DNA from: Lineus longissimus
Lineage: Eukaryota > Nemertea > Pilidiophora > Heteronemertea > Lineidae
Direction of reading: 5' to 3'
Assembly: GCF_910592395.1 (NCBI RefSeq)
Contig: NC_088311.1
Location: 13,272,501-13,336,500 of the forward strand
DNA length: 64,000 nucleotides
Shown here: positions 35,087 to 46,439 of the stretch, in pieces
How positions within the stretch are numbered: position 1 is the first letter of the stretch
Layout of the letters: the number at the start of each line of letters is the position of its first letter
Notes under the pieces: model-generated
Database searches by the model: none
Told to the model about the DNA's origin: nothing
What the model saw: the letters and a program-made list of their open reading frames with translations, nothing else
Position numbers and translations under genes: made by a program

Positions 35087-35608
35087 CATTTGCATAAATG
35101 GTATGCGTAATGATATTAGTCTTTCCTCTAACTGGTGCAATTCAAGCTCTGGTGGTTTCTCTTTTACTTTAAAGCCAACATTATTCAGAATTGATAACTT
35201 GGGTATTTTCCCTTTACTGACTGAATCTCTGCAAGTCCTACAGATCCATTCTTTGTTGTTAACAGAAATATACTTAGTCCTGCATCGTGCTAACAATTCT
35301 TGTTGTTTAGCTGCTACATTAGCTCTTTTAACATCGATAACAGAATCTTTGAACCAGGTTTGATGGCAACAGGTGCAAACATTAATAGATCCGTCCTTTA
35401 TTTTATTATGAAATTTGTCAATGCAATTGTAAAGGGTGGAACCATACCGAATGTTTTGTCGTAATGTTTTTTCGTTGGCTTTGTAATCTGGGTTAATGCG
35501 ATGTTTCTGTTTGGTTGGTGTTGCTTTTTGATTTTCTTTAATCCTATAATCTGGACGCAAGGGCCCAACGCGCCGCGTAGCAGCAAAAAAGCGAAGCTGG
35601 CGAAACAT
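35087..35608 (-). CDS. Helentron N-terminal region (zinc-binding)
   Basis: This is the N-terminal segment of the Helentron protein. It contains HRINPDYKANEKTLRQN, a motif related to the 17-residue repeat at 38697-38969, then a Cys pair CTCCHQTWF, a second pair CRTCRDSVSKGKIPKLS, and the conserved run LEERLISLRIPFMQM, which leads directly into the Rep frame across the foldback insertion. The two Cys-x2-Cys pairs suggest a zinc-binding fold; similar regions precede Rep in many animal Helitrons. Beyond 35087 the open frame enters the inserted element and is meaningless. The ATG at 35608 is only the first in the open frame; the true start may lie further upstream. Confidence 0.75.
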
Positions 35609-35953
35609 TTATAACGGGTCACCGTCACTTATTATTGGACTTATAGCGCATTTACGGGGTTGCAACTATTTTGCTTTATAGTGTCACCAGGAAAGAAAAG
35701 CATGCGACCTAACGCCGATCTATTGGTATAAAGTGATAATTGGAAGGTATATAGTAGGAAATATCAATAAAATAATCATTCCATGTCGTCTTTTGAGGGC
35801 ATTTTTGATTGTAAAAAATATGTGTGTACGTCACCGTAGTCTCTGCAATGATAATTTTATCAGAGCAGTCTCGCGCAAGTAGAAGTTCTTTACCTATTAG
35901 TTCTTCACTTATTAGTCTCAACGTCTGGCGCAAAGCCAGACGTTTTCCATTAC
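35609..35953. other. No gene recognised
   Basis: This is sequence upstream of the Helentron frame. No terminal motif of the family (CTCACC/GGTGAG pair) could be found here, so the 5' end of the Helentron is not located. Confidence 0.35.
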
Positions 35954-36090
35954 GATTTCACTACGATGTTTGACAAGAAGGAGCAGTGCGCGAGATATGC
36001 TAATGAGCAGACTTCCCTCGCTTGAGTTTCTGAAGAATGTTCCATATCGCGCTAAGCTCATCACTGCTGATTATGACAGGCGTGCAACGG
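35954..36090 (+). repeat. Duplicated block, copy 1
   Basis: GATTTCACTACGATGTTTGA through GACAGGCGTGCA recurs at 37924-38060 with only a handful of substitutions. The two copies are ~1970 bp apart, in the same orientation. No coding function is recognised. Confidence 0.85.
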
Positions 36091-36879
36091 TAGGTATCTG
36101 CTCCCGAACTTCCACCATAATAAGGTACAATAAGTTACCATTTGATGGGAATGGGACAATGCCCTCACTGTGTATGGAGTCATAGGGATAAGAAGACATT
36201 ATTCATTAGTGTTGGTACAAGTGATTTTGCCCAAAAAGCATGCGCATTCAAAAAACAAAATATGCAAGGTATCACGTACATGACCATGACGACGTGCAGA
36301 AAGTGCACTGGCCAGTGCATACCCTATGGCTATGTACTAGTAAACATGGTAAACATGAACAACATCATTATTCATCGGCAGTTCATTTTACTCCGAGCTT
36401 TTCCTGAAACATATAGCCATGATGATTAGGCCTACCATGTACCATGACCAATAACAGCACTAGATCATGTAGATGTCAACAAGTTCACATGAACCGTATA
36501 ATCCCGCATGGCGCATGTGGGGCATGCGTCTAAACCAAAGCCCCAAACTCACTTGTTTTGGTCTATTTCACTTGTGTTTCCCCCGTCTCCCAGTCCATAA
36601 TACATTTACAGTTTACAATCCCCGATCATGGCCCAACAAAAGGTCATCGGTTGACTAAAGGAACACAACTGTTCAATGGATTTATAGTTGAATGCGATCA
36701 AACTACGTCTTTTCAATCGTGGATTGTAAATTTAACCCCATGGGCCTAGGGAAGGCCCTATAACAATACTTTCGACACAGTTGTTATCTCCGCTGCCTCC
36801 ACCATGTTACACACAGTGCTCACTGCTGATTCTAAAATGCGCCACCTAGTCAAAACAGGACATATGTTCTTCTATTCTA

Positions 36880-37690
36880 GGAATAGATCTCTTTCCAATA
36901 TTTCGTCATTCCACTATCGTCATCACCTCATCATACTTTCATTGACATTACAGGCACACATCCACAGAGCACTCTTCAAATCATCTACACAGTGGTTATC
37001 CAACTAGGATTATAAAGGTAATTTCTTAGCCCCGCACAGTGGGTTTCAGTCTTGATAAAGGGGCACTATTGCTAGCAGCTAGGTAGGCAAGATAAAGTTA
37101 GCCGAAGTAGCCGATAGGGGTCTCTCACCCCTCAAAGTCCGTCACAACTATTCAAGCTTGTACAAGGAATACATGCAGCGCTGACTCTAACAAGACCCAA
37201 TGGGAATGTCGCACAGTCATCTGTCAAAAACAAGACCTATGTTGTAGTATGATCTCTTGCCAATATTTAATAATTGCACTATCGTCATCACCTCATCATA
37301 CTTCATTGACATTACAGGCACACATTGACATAGACCACTGTTGCAATCAACGACACAGTCGCTATCCAAGTAGCATTATAGAGGTAATTATCATTATCAT
37401 TCATACCTCATTAGCATGTGAACCAATCGCGTCGCGTCCTTTGCGATCACGGCAAAGCCTCATGGAATAATGTCTTTCACCGTTGAATAATTTTTCATAT
37501 TCCATGCCTACAACTTCAATTTCTTCATATTCCATGGCTAGAAGTTCAATACTAATATAATATCCAAGATAAAGTTACAAGAAGTAGTCAATAGGGGTCT
37601 CTCACCTCTCACTGTATGTCCACACTATTCACGCTTGTATGAGGAATACATTCAATGCTGAATCTAACAACACCCAGTGCCCTTACTCTG
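36880..37690 (+). repeat. Imperfect tandem duplications
   Basis: CGTCATCACCTCATCATACTT ... CATTACAGGCACACAT occurs near 36918 and 37272. A second word set (AAGATAAAGTTA, ATAGGGGTCTCTCACC, CTTGTA[C/T][A/G]AGGAATACAT) occurs near 37090-37200 and 37567-37680. The copies are diverged. No gene is recognised between 36100 and 37920. Confidence 0.65.
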
Positions 37691-38345
37691 TATATTAGTC
37701 ACTGGAAGATGGCCCATTTCACTCCTTGCTTCTACTTCACCTATAGTCTCATTGCAAACGCCTCAGCTCTATGATATCACATTCACTTTCAGCTGTCATG
37801 CAACGCAACAACTGTGCTATCTGCCATCGCACATCAACGAAGAAGTGCAGCCGCCCACATTCCACCTCACGTCTCACCTCACCGCACCGACCAGCTGCAA
37901 TCCTCGAGGACGCCTCACTGTACCACGATTTCACTACGATGTTTGACAAGAAGGAGCAGTGCGCGAGATAGGCTAATGAGCAGACTTCCCTCGCTTGAGT
38001 TTCGGAAGAATGTTCCATATCGCGCTAAGCTGACCACTGCTGACCATGACAGGCGTGCATTGGACTGGTACAGGTTGGAACTGAACATTGAATATGCTGG
38101 TGGTGACGCTTTCCGATGAGAAGTTGGTCTTGACTGATGCAGTATCCTTGGACTTGTCCACAGCATCGTTCAATCATTGCTCTCTGAGCTGCCTTGATTC
38201 TGTACTTACCCAAATACTAAGACCAAATGCCTGTTGACTGTGCTTTAAGAGAGACTGGCGCCATGCCTAGAGATATGACTGACCCCTATTGGCAAATTTG
38301 TATGACTTTATCTTGCCTACCTGGCTGCTGCCTATAGTCTCCCTT
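37060..38345. repeat. Distant inverted repeat (GTAGGCAAGATAAAGT)
   Basis: AGCTAGGTAGGCAAGATAAA at 37077 and its complement in TTTATCTTGCCTACCTGG near 38310, each near a CCTATTGG/CGATAGGGG word, form an inverted pair ~1.2 kb apart. They may be the ends of one degraded transposon enclosing 37066-38345. No target duplication was found. Confidence 0.45.
37924..38060 (+). repeat. Duplicated block, copy 2
   Basis: Second copy of the block at 35954-36090, same orientation. Confidence 0.85.
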
Positions 38346-38584
38346 TAACTGCGGAACACTTCAAAGTCGATAAAATGCCATGTTCCACCTTTTAATGTGT
38401 TCAGACCGCCATTTTCAAAATAATCAAGTCAGGACACTGCCTTCTAGTCTCATGATAAATTTTTCTTTCCTCAATAATAACATTTCTTCTTCTTCAATGC
38501 TTTCATCATTCCAAACTTCTCCTCCTCTGACTTTTACAGGGGTACAGTCATGGCAATCAAAACCCAAATACTGAGACCAAATGC

Positions 38585-38648
38585 CTGTTGACTGTGCTTT
38601 AAGAGAGACTGGCGCCATGCCTAGTCTCTCTTAAAGCACAGTCAACAG
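38585..38648. repeat. Perfect 26-bp hairpin
   Basis: CTGTTGACTGTGCTTTAAGA plus GAGACT (38585-38610) is perfectly complementary to 38623-38648 around a 12-base loop (GGCGCCATGCCT). A second copy of the left arm and loop, with the same upstream flank (GACCAAATGCCTG), lies at 38212-38267 but lacks the right arm. Confidence 0.92.
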
Positions 38649-38696
38649 ACACCAACCCCCTCAGACTCAGAAACCACAAACGCCCAACCCTTCCTG

Positions 38697-38969
38697 CTAC
38701 CTTAATACTTCTGGATTAGCACGAACCTGTCGCTTACTTTTGATTTCTTCGGCTTTGTATTCTGGATTAGCACGAACCTGTCGCTTACTTTGGATTTCCT
38801 TGGCTTTGTATTCTGGATTAGCACGAACCTGTCGCTTACTTTGGATTTCCTTGGCTTTGTATTCTGGATTAGCACGAACGTGTCGCTTACTTTGGATTTC
38901 CTTGGCTTTGTATTCTGGATTAGCTCGAACCTGTCGCTTACATCGGACTTCCTTGGCTTTGTTGTTCAC
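38697..38969 (-). CDS. 17-residue coding repeat, Helentron-like N-terminal motif
   Basis: On the minus strand five tandem 51-bp units encode variants of RANPEYKAKEIQSKRQV. Basic residues alternate with the conserved NPEYK core. The same motif occurs once in the Helentron N-terminal region at 35087-35608 (INPDYKANEK) and twice at 56172-56275. In animal Helitron/Helentron proteins such repeats precede the zinc-binding part, so this may be a detached 5' portion of a Helentron gene. The units are nearly identical at the DNA level, which indicates recent tandem amplification. Start and end of the true exon are unknown. Confidence 0.6.
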   Translation of the reverse strand: MNNKAKEVRCKRQVRANPEYKAKEIQSKRHVRANPEYKAKEIQSKRQVRANPEYKAKEIQSKRQVRANPEYKAEEIKSKRQVRANPEVLR

Positions 38970-39342
38970 TCAGTTTTGGAGTGGCTGTGTCCACAATATA
39001 TGAATACTGGCATATTTAGGAAAACATAGTCAAAATTTCATCACAAAATTAACTTTTCCAGAATTTCTGTCACTGCCTCTAAGACCATGAGTGTGTACAC
39101 CTGCTATATTTTCCACACAGTTATTCATACACACACTTGATAGTTCCAAAATATTTCATTAACAGACAGCTATTTCTTACATTTGCAACCCGTCCAGTAA
39201 CAGACACGCGCTTCTCCGAACTCCTCATCACTTCACAACTGGTGCGTGGAAAAACGCCTCGAACGCAGCATTATTGTAGGTGAATAGCGGGATACTGTAA
39301 ATCTGAAAGGTACATACAATGTAATTACACAAAGTTACAAAG

Positions 39343-39558
39343 TTAACGAATCTCCGTAACATATTTACTAAAGTCACATGCACCACAAAATAAATCAGTA
39401 CTAGTTATGTGATTGAAATTCCCGATACTCGTTATATGATCTGTGGGAGGCGCTCCGTTAGGACTTGCAGCTGTGTTCAAAGGGAAAGCTGGGGTTTCTG
39501 TAAGGACTATGATAACTGTCTCATCCCATATGTGATATGGCATCTCCGGTGGTAGCAT
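39343..39558 (-). CDS. Small open frame, unrecognised
   Basis: The 71-residue frame starts with MLPPEMPYHIWDETVIIVL and ends CGACDFSKYVTEIR. A TATATAA word lies ~70 bases upstream of its ATG (39624-39630, minus strand), and a plausible acceptor (TGTACCTTTCAG) follows downstream near 39308. It could be a first exon, but I recognise no domain. Confidence 0.25.
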   Translation of the reverse strand: MLPPEMPYHIWDETVIIVLTETPAFPLNTAASPNGAPPTDHITSIGNFNHITSTDLFCGACDFSKYVTEIR

Positions 39559-40288
39559 TGTGTCACAATAACTTATTCACAATTCACTGGGGTTCACAAA
39601 CAATATGGATGTCAACACAAGAATTATATAAGCCTAATGAAACCCGGAAAAATTTTCTTAGCGTTTTGGGAATAGTTCCACGAGTCTACTTGCGCCAGTA
39701 TGGCTCAGGAGAGTGATGTAGCTCACTTGGAAAAATGCAGGAAATTTGAATTCGTTTGACCGCGGCCATATCCGCGGTTGGGACTGGGAGTGAAAGGGTT
39801 AACCGAGAGTTTCCAGGGCCCCAACGCCCAAAATAGAAGCAAAATCCGTTACAGTTGTCTATCAGTATCACTTTCCAGGGATTGCATACCCAGTCACCAA
39901 ATTGCCAATGCCAAACAGCACCATGATGTGACTAATACATTTGGCATTTCACTAAAAATTTGGCAAACTGCACTTTGCTATTCTTTAAAAATTACTTAAA
40001 TATTTTGTGCAACATATTCTCGTCAAATGTCCACATCAAAACCTGCAACAGCAGTCATGGCTTCAAGTTCAGATTATTTTTCAATACAATTGCATGCTGT
40101 CAGATTACCTTGGCTACAAATGTTAAGATTATCGCTAGCAATGCATTGTAATGTTCTCCCTAAAGCTTTTGTTGAGCTAGCTCCATCTCCTAATTTTATA
40201 ATGAACACGATTTAAATTCGTCAACAGTTAGTCCATTTCACAACTACATTCTACTTACTGGCCTATATAGCACAAATGATAAACTCAC

Positions 40289-40564
40289 CTTAGTTACATC
40301 AGTTGTACTGGTATCGCCTTTCCTGCCCGACACTTCCTTCAATTTCACATAACAACCCTTGTCAACATTCAGTTTGATAGCATTTAGGAGGATGTAACAC
40401 TTCCCACTCTGCAGCTTCTCAAAGATTGGCCCCTTTTGGTCCTTCACATACATATTGTACACTTGTGCCTCTTCGTTAACCAGCACGTGGAAAAGATAGC
40501 TCTCATTACCATGATAGCTTCGTGCGATTGGCCCATCCAAAACATACACTTTCAATGTATTCAT
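40289..40564 (-). CDS. OB-fold exon, RPA-like ssDNA-binding protein
   Basis: The exon has an acceptor (TTCATTTGCAG) before 40564 and a donor (GTGAGT) after 40289; its 276 bp are exactly 92 codons, phase 0 at both sides. It starts MNTLKVYVLDGPIARSYH and contains YLFHVLVNEEAQVYNMYVK and GKCYILLNAIKLN, a pattern of beta strands typical of an OB fold as in the DNA-binding domain A of replication protein A large subunit. RPA-like genes accompany some Helitrons and bind the displaced single strand. It lies ~5 kb upstream of the Helentron N-terminus on the same strand and may belong to it or to a neighbouring copy. No second exon is located nearby. Confidence 0.6.
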
Positions 40565-40619
40565 CTGCAAATGAACAAACAGATAACAACAACAAACAAT
40601 ATTATTTACCATCAAACCG

Positions 40620-42738
40620 TCCTCCGTAATTATAGAATTGATCTCAGAGAGTTTCTGATCTAAGGCATAGGCCTATAGCATAGGCCCCTAACATTAACAA
40701 CCTATAGGCCCCTAACATTAACAACCTATAGTATAATCTCTCACCAGGTGGCCGGCTTATTTGTCCAAATGACTTCAAATTTTGAATTCCCATTTTAGAA
40801 CTCAGACCTGTAGAGTAATGTTATTCAACAAATCTGTCACCGTTTCTGTGGTGATATTTTGTAGTTTAGCTGATCTCGTGTCCCAATCAATTGATCCCAG
40901 TTAAAAATTGGCGAGAGAAGGGAATTTGCTCAGACCACGAGGTTCAGCATGCTGCCTATGGCTGAAGACTCTCCTTCATTTTACTCCACTTTAATTTAAT
41001 CTAGCCTAACTGAACCTCGCCAGTATGGCTACGCCTAAGCCAACACAAATTTCACATTATTCACATTAATCACCTTTCTTAAATTTCGATTCGTTTCCCA
41101 AAATCAGTTCAAATCAATTTTCTCGACAAAAATGGCTGACAACTGCAGTGCTGTAAACCAGAAGGCATAGCGCTAGCGTCACGTGACATCTAAGCACGAA
41201 AATGCGCCATCTGTGATGAATTGATGAAACTAGATTTGGTGGACAAGCGAACTACAATTATCATCAAATTGCCTCAGCTTCCCTTGAGTATACCAAAGTA
41301 GCAACACGATCCAAATCGCGGTTTTATGTTCAGAATTCAAGGTTCAAGGACGATATCAGCCTTTTTATAACACATTTCTATCTGCTCAATTCTGTTTATT
41401 ACGAAAAAGGAGATTAACAAAGTGACAGTGTTGTCTTTCCTATTGCATATTGTGAACATTTCCGTGATCCGCTTGTCATCTATCTAACGTAAGTGAATAG
41501 CCAGGCCTGCCCCATACTATGAACAGTCCATTCATTTATTTTATGTCAAAATCGTTTGGGGCTCTTGGGGGCAAACTACTGGTCAGAATGCTTTGAAGTT
41601 TGGTTTTTATTGATCTTCACCTCAGGTCAAATAGGCACTAAAAATAGAAAAATTTCAGCGAAGTCCAGTTGACAGTTCTAATGTTTTGGGGGTCACTTAG
41701 TAGGCCGGGTATTTTCTTGCTGGATATTTCTCATTCATTCTTAGCACATGGGTAGATGAACACAAAAAAACAATAACCTGAACATTTCATTCAGATTGGT
41801 CAAGAAATAAAACGTACAGAGCGAAAAATATCCGAATCCTATGCACTAGCCTTAAGCCTACATCTATGTACACAAAATGCATACAAAAAAGAAATTCCTT
41901 ACCATGCCCTCACCGAAAGGCAGTGCACTGAAAATGACTGCATCACACTGCTTTTGACTGAAACCCCCACTGCATATGACTGTCTTAGGCATATCATTTT
42001 TTCTTAATGTTTTAAAACCACTGATTTTGACTGAAAGACCACTGCAAAGCACTGCAGGAATGAGGGTTAGGGGTAGGCGACACCGCCAGGAGGCAGGATT
42101 GCCGAAGAGTGGGTCATTTTCCAAAGAAATCGAGGGCACAATCGGCATGATTTACCCAGGGTATTCACCGGGAAAATTAAGGGGGATCCCAGAGTAAGAT
42201 AACTATTTGATGATGCCTTTTCTCTCCTGAAAAGATTGGTATAGTAAACTAAACACGGAGTATGATTTCTCCGGTAGTTAAGTCCATTGTGTCAAGAATT
42301 TTAAAGGCATTCACGCTACCACGTTACCACAACTGGATCATGATTTTCATTTCATTTCAGAGTACTTACAAATCCAAATGGGAGTCATTCTCCCTTTGGA
42401 ACTGCTGTCCACAGTTGGTTTTTCCCTGTTGTAGATTTCAACAGCTTTCAGTCTGAGTAAGTATAAAGAAATGAAACAATAGGCAGCATATACTTGTTCT
42501 CTTTAGAGTTGGGATCAAATGGTCCTGTTTCAGAATTACTATTTCTATTAATCAGGCATCCATGACATAGATATTTTTGATGGCATTTTGATTTTGTTTT
42601 CTCAAAACACCCACTTTCAGTTCAAGAAACACTTTTCTAAATTGGTTTTAATTTTAGTAGAGGTCTGCAATTAAAAAGAGTTTATGCTGTGTCAATATTT
42701 GTCCACGCCTTATTAATAATCTTTGGTGTTAATTTCAG
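40620..42738. other. No gene recognised
   Basis: Non-coding sequence with a local repeat of TAGGCCCCTAACATTAACAA (40681-40730) and many copies of CACTG/GACTG words near 41920-42060. The reading frame on the minus strand there is explained by those repeats. Confidence 0.4.
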
Positions 42739-43916
42739 TGGCAACTGCCTCCATGATGGAGTCCGAGTGTCTGGGATTGCTCCAGAGGGTTGCCCACTAC
42801 AGAGGAGGAAGAATGAATAGAATTAACATTGACCCATCAGTTTGGTTTAGATTACCAGGTAAATATCACAAATCAGGCCGGAGAAATCGGGCATGATATT
42901 ATGAATCTTATTCAATCATAGGTTTTTGACTCAGTTGCCTACAGGTGTTCGAAGATATTATGTGATTGCCTACCCAGAAACATCATGTATGTATTGTGGA
43001 TAAACACCTGACAGTCTGTACTCAGATGTCCACAAAAGACAACTGGTATTTTCTGACAATGTGATAGATACTGCACACTGCTTTGAATGAATTAGATGAT
43101 CAGAGCTCACTTCTAATACACACACTGAAGACGACAAGTTAATGTTGCACTTCCACCACCACCCAGCTTTGCAATTTTGTGAGATGCCCTGGCACCTCCT
43201 GTAGTGTAGCTTATAATGTCCATTATGTCTTTATTGCTATCATCCTGTTTCAGTAAATAAAGATGATGCACTAGGTTACTTCAATTTGATTCAGCACCCA
43301 ATGGATTTTTCAACCATCCAAGGGAAAATAAAGGTGGGTAGCATTTGGATAATACTGTGGTAGCTCAAACAATGTTTGGGAAATTCAACCCATGAAGAAG
43401 TGAATGCTAAGACCCCCCTCAGAGACACCAAATTGTAGACTGGTCGAAAATGCTAGTCAAATCATTGCCCACTGGTCCCAATTGGTGTGGTTGATTCCTC
43501 TAGGCCTCATAAGGGTGGCTGTGGTTGACTGGCATCTGCCTCTCACGATGTTCTGCTGCTGAATGACGTTACAGCTTCAATCTGGTTGCTCCATGATGTA
43601 ATGACGTTGTGTCCTCTGGCATTCTCTGTTGGCCTCGAACAGTAGTGTTTTTAAGCTGGTGGGCTGCATCATATTGGAAACTCACAACTTCTCACTTGCA
43701 GATCACTTAATCCTATCACTTCCATTTCAGAGTGGTCAGTATAAAGACATTGAGGACTTTCATACAGACATGCTCCTCCATCACAGATAATTGTGTGAAG
43801 TACAACAGAGATCCAGCAAGTCAGATTCGGGTTGACTGTGAAACTGTCTTTGGCTTCTACACTGTTGAGTATGATAAACTGAAGAGCAGGATAAACTGAA
43901 GAGCAAAGGTATTATA
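42739..43916 (+). pseudogene. Bromodomain exons, disrupted
   Basis: Three exons with good splice sites encode a bromodomain. Exon 42739-42858 (acceptor AATTTCAG, donor GTAAAT) ends NIDPSVWFRLP. Exon 43254-43333 (acceptor TGTTTCAG, donor GTGGGT) reads DALGYFNLIQHPMDFSTIQG, the ZA-loop/helix A region with the PMDFSTI motif. Exon from 43731 (acceptor TCCATTTCAG) reads SGQYKDIEDFHTDMLL. Then one base is extra or missing, and the next frame continues TDNCVKYNRDPAS with the acetyl-lysine-contacting Asn of the YN motif. A 17-bp duplication (GATAAACTGAAGAGCAG) near 43873-43907 breaks the frame again. Phases of the first three exons agree. It would bind acetylated histone tails if intact; here it is probably a pseudogene. 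Confidence 0.7.
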
Positions 43917-44445
43917 GAAATGATGTACATGTACTGTTTCCCCCAAGAAATATTCTTCTCCTGTCCAAGGCTAACTATACCAGACCTGTGTAGCTGATGT
44001 CGCACAAACTGATTTCAATACCCTCTGAGTCACTTCTTAAAATCACAGTCTGACCATTCTTTTGACTGCTGAGGTATGTTATCTTAACAGTAATTCTACA
44101 ACAAAAGACAGCAGCACTGTACGGTTATGTTACACTGAAATTTGTTACCTTGTCACATATAATTTTGTTGCAAAGCCAGCCTTGAGCAGTGTAGGCCTAT
44201 ACAATCTTTTTGGTGCGTACTGGCAACCATTACCAGTTTTGAGCCTCAATCAAGAACTGGTATCGTGAACAAACGTTTATATTGCCCTCTTAGCAACATT
44301 TTTCATCCCTTGCGACACCCAATGGGTTGTTGCGGAAAAATGGAAACAACCGGTAATCAGCATCGAATACATTAGCCCTTTGGCACTCAGTTCTTGAAAG
44401 ATGCATTGATCTGTATGTGCTAATTTTGTTTGGTTTCACTTTCAG

Positions 44446-44766
44446 ATCGAATGGAAGGAAAGACTGAGAGCTGAATTTGTACCCCCTGTTAAACTTGACC
44501 AATATGTTCAGGTAGAGATGAAATCGAAACTACGGTGTGTGACGAACCCGACCCGTGTTCTGCCAAACGACTCTGCGAGGTGCTACCTGAGCAACACAAC
44601 CATGACTAAACGAGTTAACAAAACATGCAAGGCATTGGAAGCATTTCATGGAGCTGATTCAAAAAGTGTGCAGGATGGATTGTGGCTGACGTTGGTTAAA
44701 AAAGCAGGAAAGGGAGCCATTCAAAAGTACTATTCAAATTTATCGAATTTATGGAAGGCAGGGTAA
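44446..44766 (+). pseudogene. Exon joined downstream of the bromodomain, unassigned
   Basis: An acceptor (TTTCACTTTCAG) precedes 44446. The frame begins IEWKERLRAEFVPPVKLDQY and continues through the 82-residue frame with basic, helix-forming sequence (KALEAFHGADSK) and stops at 44766. A second frame over the end continues FMEGRVTKHKERVTEANVV, so a frameshift lies near 44745. It is in the right order and strand to follow the bromodomain exons. I do not recognise the family. Confidence 0.45.
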
Positions 44767-46432
44767 CAAAGCATAAGGAACGGGTAACGGAAGCAAATGT
44801 GGTCCGGTGTGTCAAATACATGTATCGTAATGGTTCAAATATCCATTCGAAAATACACTTCATTGCGGCAGGCAGATCTCAGTTTCGAATGTAGTGGTGA
44901 TGAGCTGATGACATATCAGTTGAAAAGTATTTGTAAAGAGCTTCAGGTTCATGAAGTTGCAGGTGTTTCCGGCTGCTACCGGAATCTCGAAGACACCCTC
45001 CTGAAGATAGCATCAGTCTATTTAGAGATAGATGAGAAGTTACAGGTTAATGGGCAATCTTTGAATTGGCTGAAGAAGGAAAGAGGCCATTTTTCGATAT
45101 CTGTTGGGGCAGATGGTGCTCCTGCCTCGAAGTTGAAAACGCACACGTCTGTTCTATTGTCTTTTCTGAATTTGCCTGAGAAGGTTAATAGCTGCATGTA
45201 CCAGTTTTTGTTGTTCGGGGCTGATGTACCTGAGGACCATGCTTCTATTCTCAACTATGTTGCCAAAATAGCTTCAAACATGGAGTCCATTGAGAAGAAA
45301 GAGTTCATGATTGGATCCACTGTGGTCAGGTTTACTCTTGAACTTGTTCCGGGTGACTGCAAGTGGATAGCCACTGTTTGTGGCGAGCTCAGCAATGCAG
45401 CTACCTATCCATCCAGTTATGGCAATGTGCGAAAAGATGACCTGTCAAAGCTTGACGGAAGTTTAGTTGGCAGTGAATCCACCTGGAAACCTTGATCGTA
45501 TCTTGATCGACTAGCCGTGGTAAAAAAAGTGGCCTTGAAAAATCAGGAGGCCAGCAGGCGTGATGTAGTGACTAAATACATTGCATCCTTGCATTCTAGG
45601 CAAGAACACGTACCTACACTTGGCATTTACCGCACTGTTATCTCTTCATCTGAAAAATAACATCTGTGCTCAGCTTCCCCAGGCTATTTTGACTGAAGCC
45701 CTAACACTAACTGATGATAAGGTCATCAGGGGTGGCATTGATTTTAAGAATACTGCTTTCATAGAATCTCCCTTTGGGAGATACCTGGTTTGTCTTTGGG
45801 ATGAAGTTCACGCTGGTCGTATTTTCATACAGGTCAGAAGGTGGTTTACAGAGAATTGTGCAGCTCTGTCAAAAGGTTCCTGTGGCACAAGGCTTCTTGG
45901 TGTAAGGTTTACAGGAGAAGACTCCTTCAAATTTTGCCAGGGTTACCCCTACTTGATCAAGGCTGTGGGACAAAATGGGACTCCTGATAGACAATTCAGA
46001 CTCCTGGAATTTCACTTTGCCTGCACGGTTGTGCGCGAAGCTATTGGTCTTGCTTCAAAGATCAAATTCAGTCAGTTTGAACTGCAACGATTGCAGACTG
46101 TTTGTCGACAGTACCATGCATGTCACGTTCTTTTGATGACTGGAGCAAACTTGACAACTTGGCATCTTGGATATGTTGTTCCATTTCATGCGGAGGTTCT
46201 TTATTACCGCTTAGGAGTTGGTCTAGGTATCAATAGTATGCAAGGACGGGAGGCCAAGAACAAACAATTGAAGGAGTATGCGAGATTCAGTACCCCCCAG
46301 AACAAGTGGGGTATGATATTCCGGTATGAATATCTTGATCTGTATTGGCTCAAAGAGCATAATATGGATGTTGTTGTGAAAGATTTGGTAAAAGTAGGTC
46401 CAGAGATAGATATCACATCAATCCAAATGTGA
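44750..46432 (+). pseudogene. Large transposase-like protein of unassigned family, frameshifted
   Basis: Two main frames (44797-45495 and 45581-46432) plus a linker frame (45497-45656) appear to be pieces of one protein. Conserved-looking segments are SVGADGAPASKLKTHTSVLL, LLFGADVP, CGELSNAATYPSSYGNV in the first and LLSLHLKNNICAQLP, FGRYLVCLWDEVHAGRIFIQ, GRYL and NKWGMIFRYEYLDLYWL in the second. The linker contains SLHSRQEHVPTLG. Long proteins with this wording occur as uncharacterised, repeat-associated predictions in invertebrates; I suspect a transposase of a large DNA transposon, but cannot name the superfamily or its catalytic residues. At least three frame changes (near 44745-44860, 45495, 45600-45640) make this copy inactive. 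Confidence 0.5.
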
Positions 46433-46439
46433 AAGCTGA

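Noticed and set aside
34896-35363. 155-residue plus-strand frame with GANVRGANVRGADV repeats
   Set aside because: The repeats are the 15-bp units of the foldback arm and the rest is the antisense of the Helentron N-terminal region.
41864-42148. 94-residue minus-strand frame
   Set aside because: It is produced by repeated CACTG/GACTG words; no splice or domain support.
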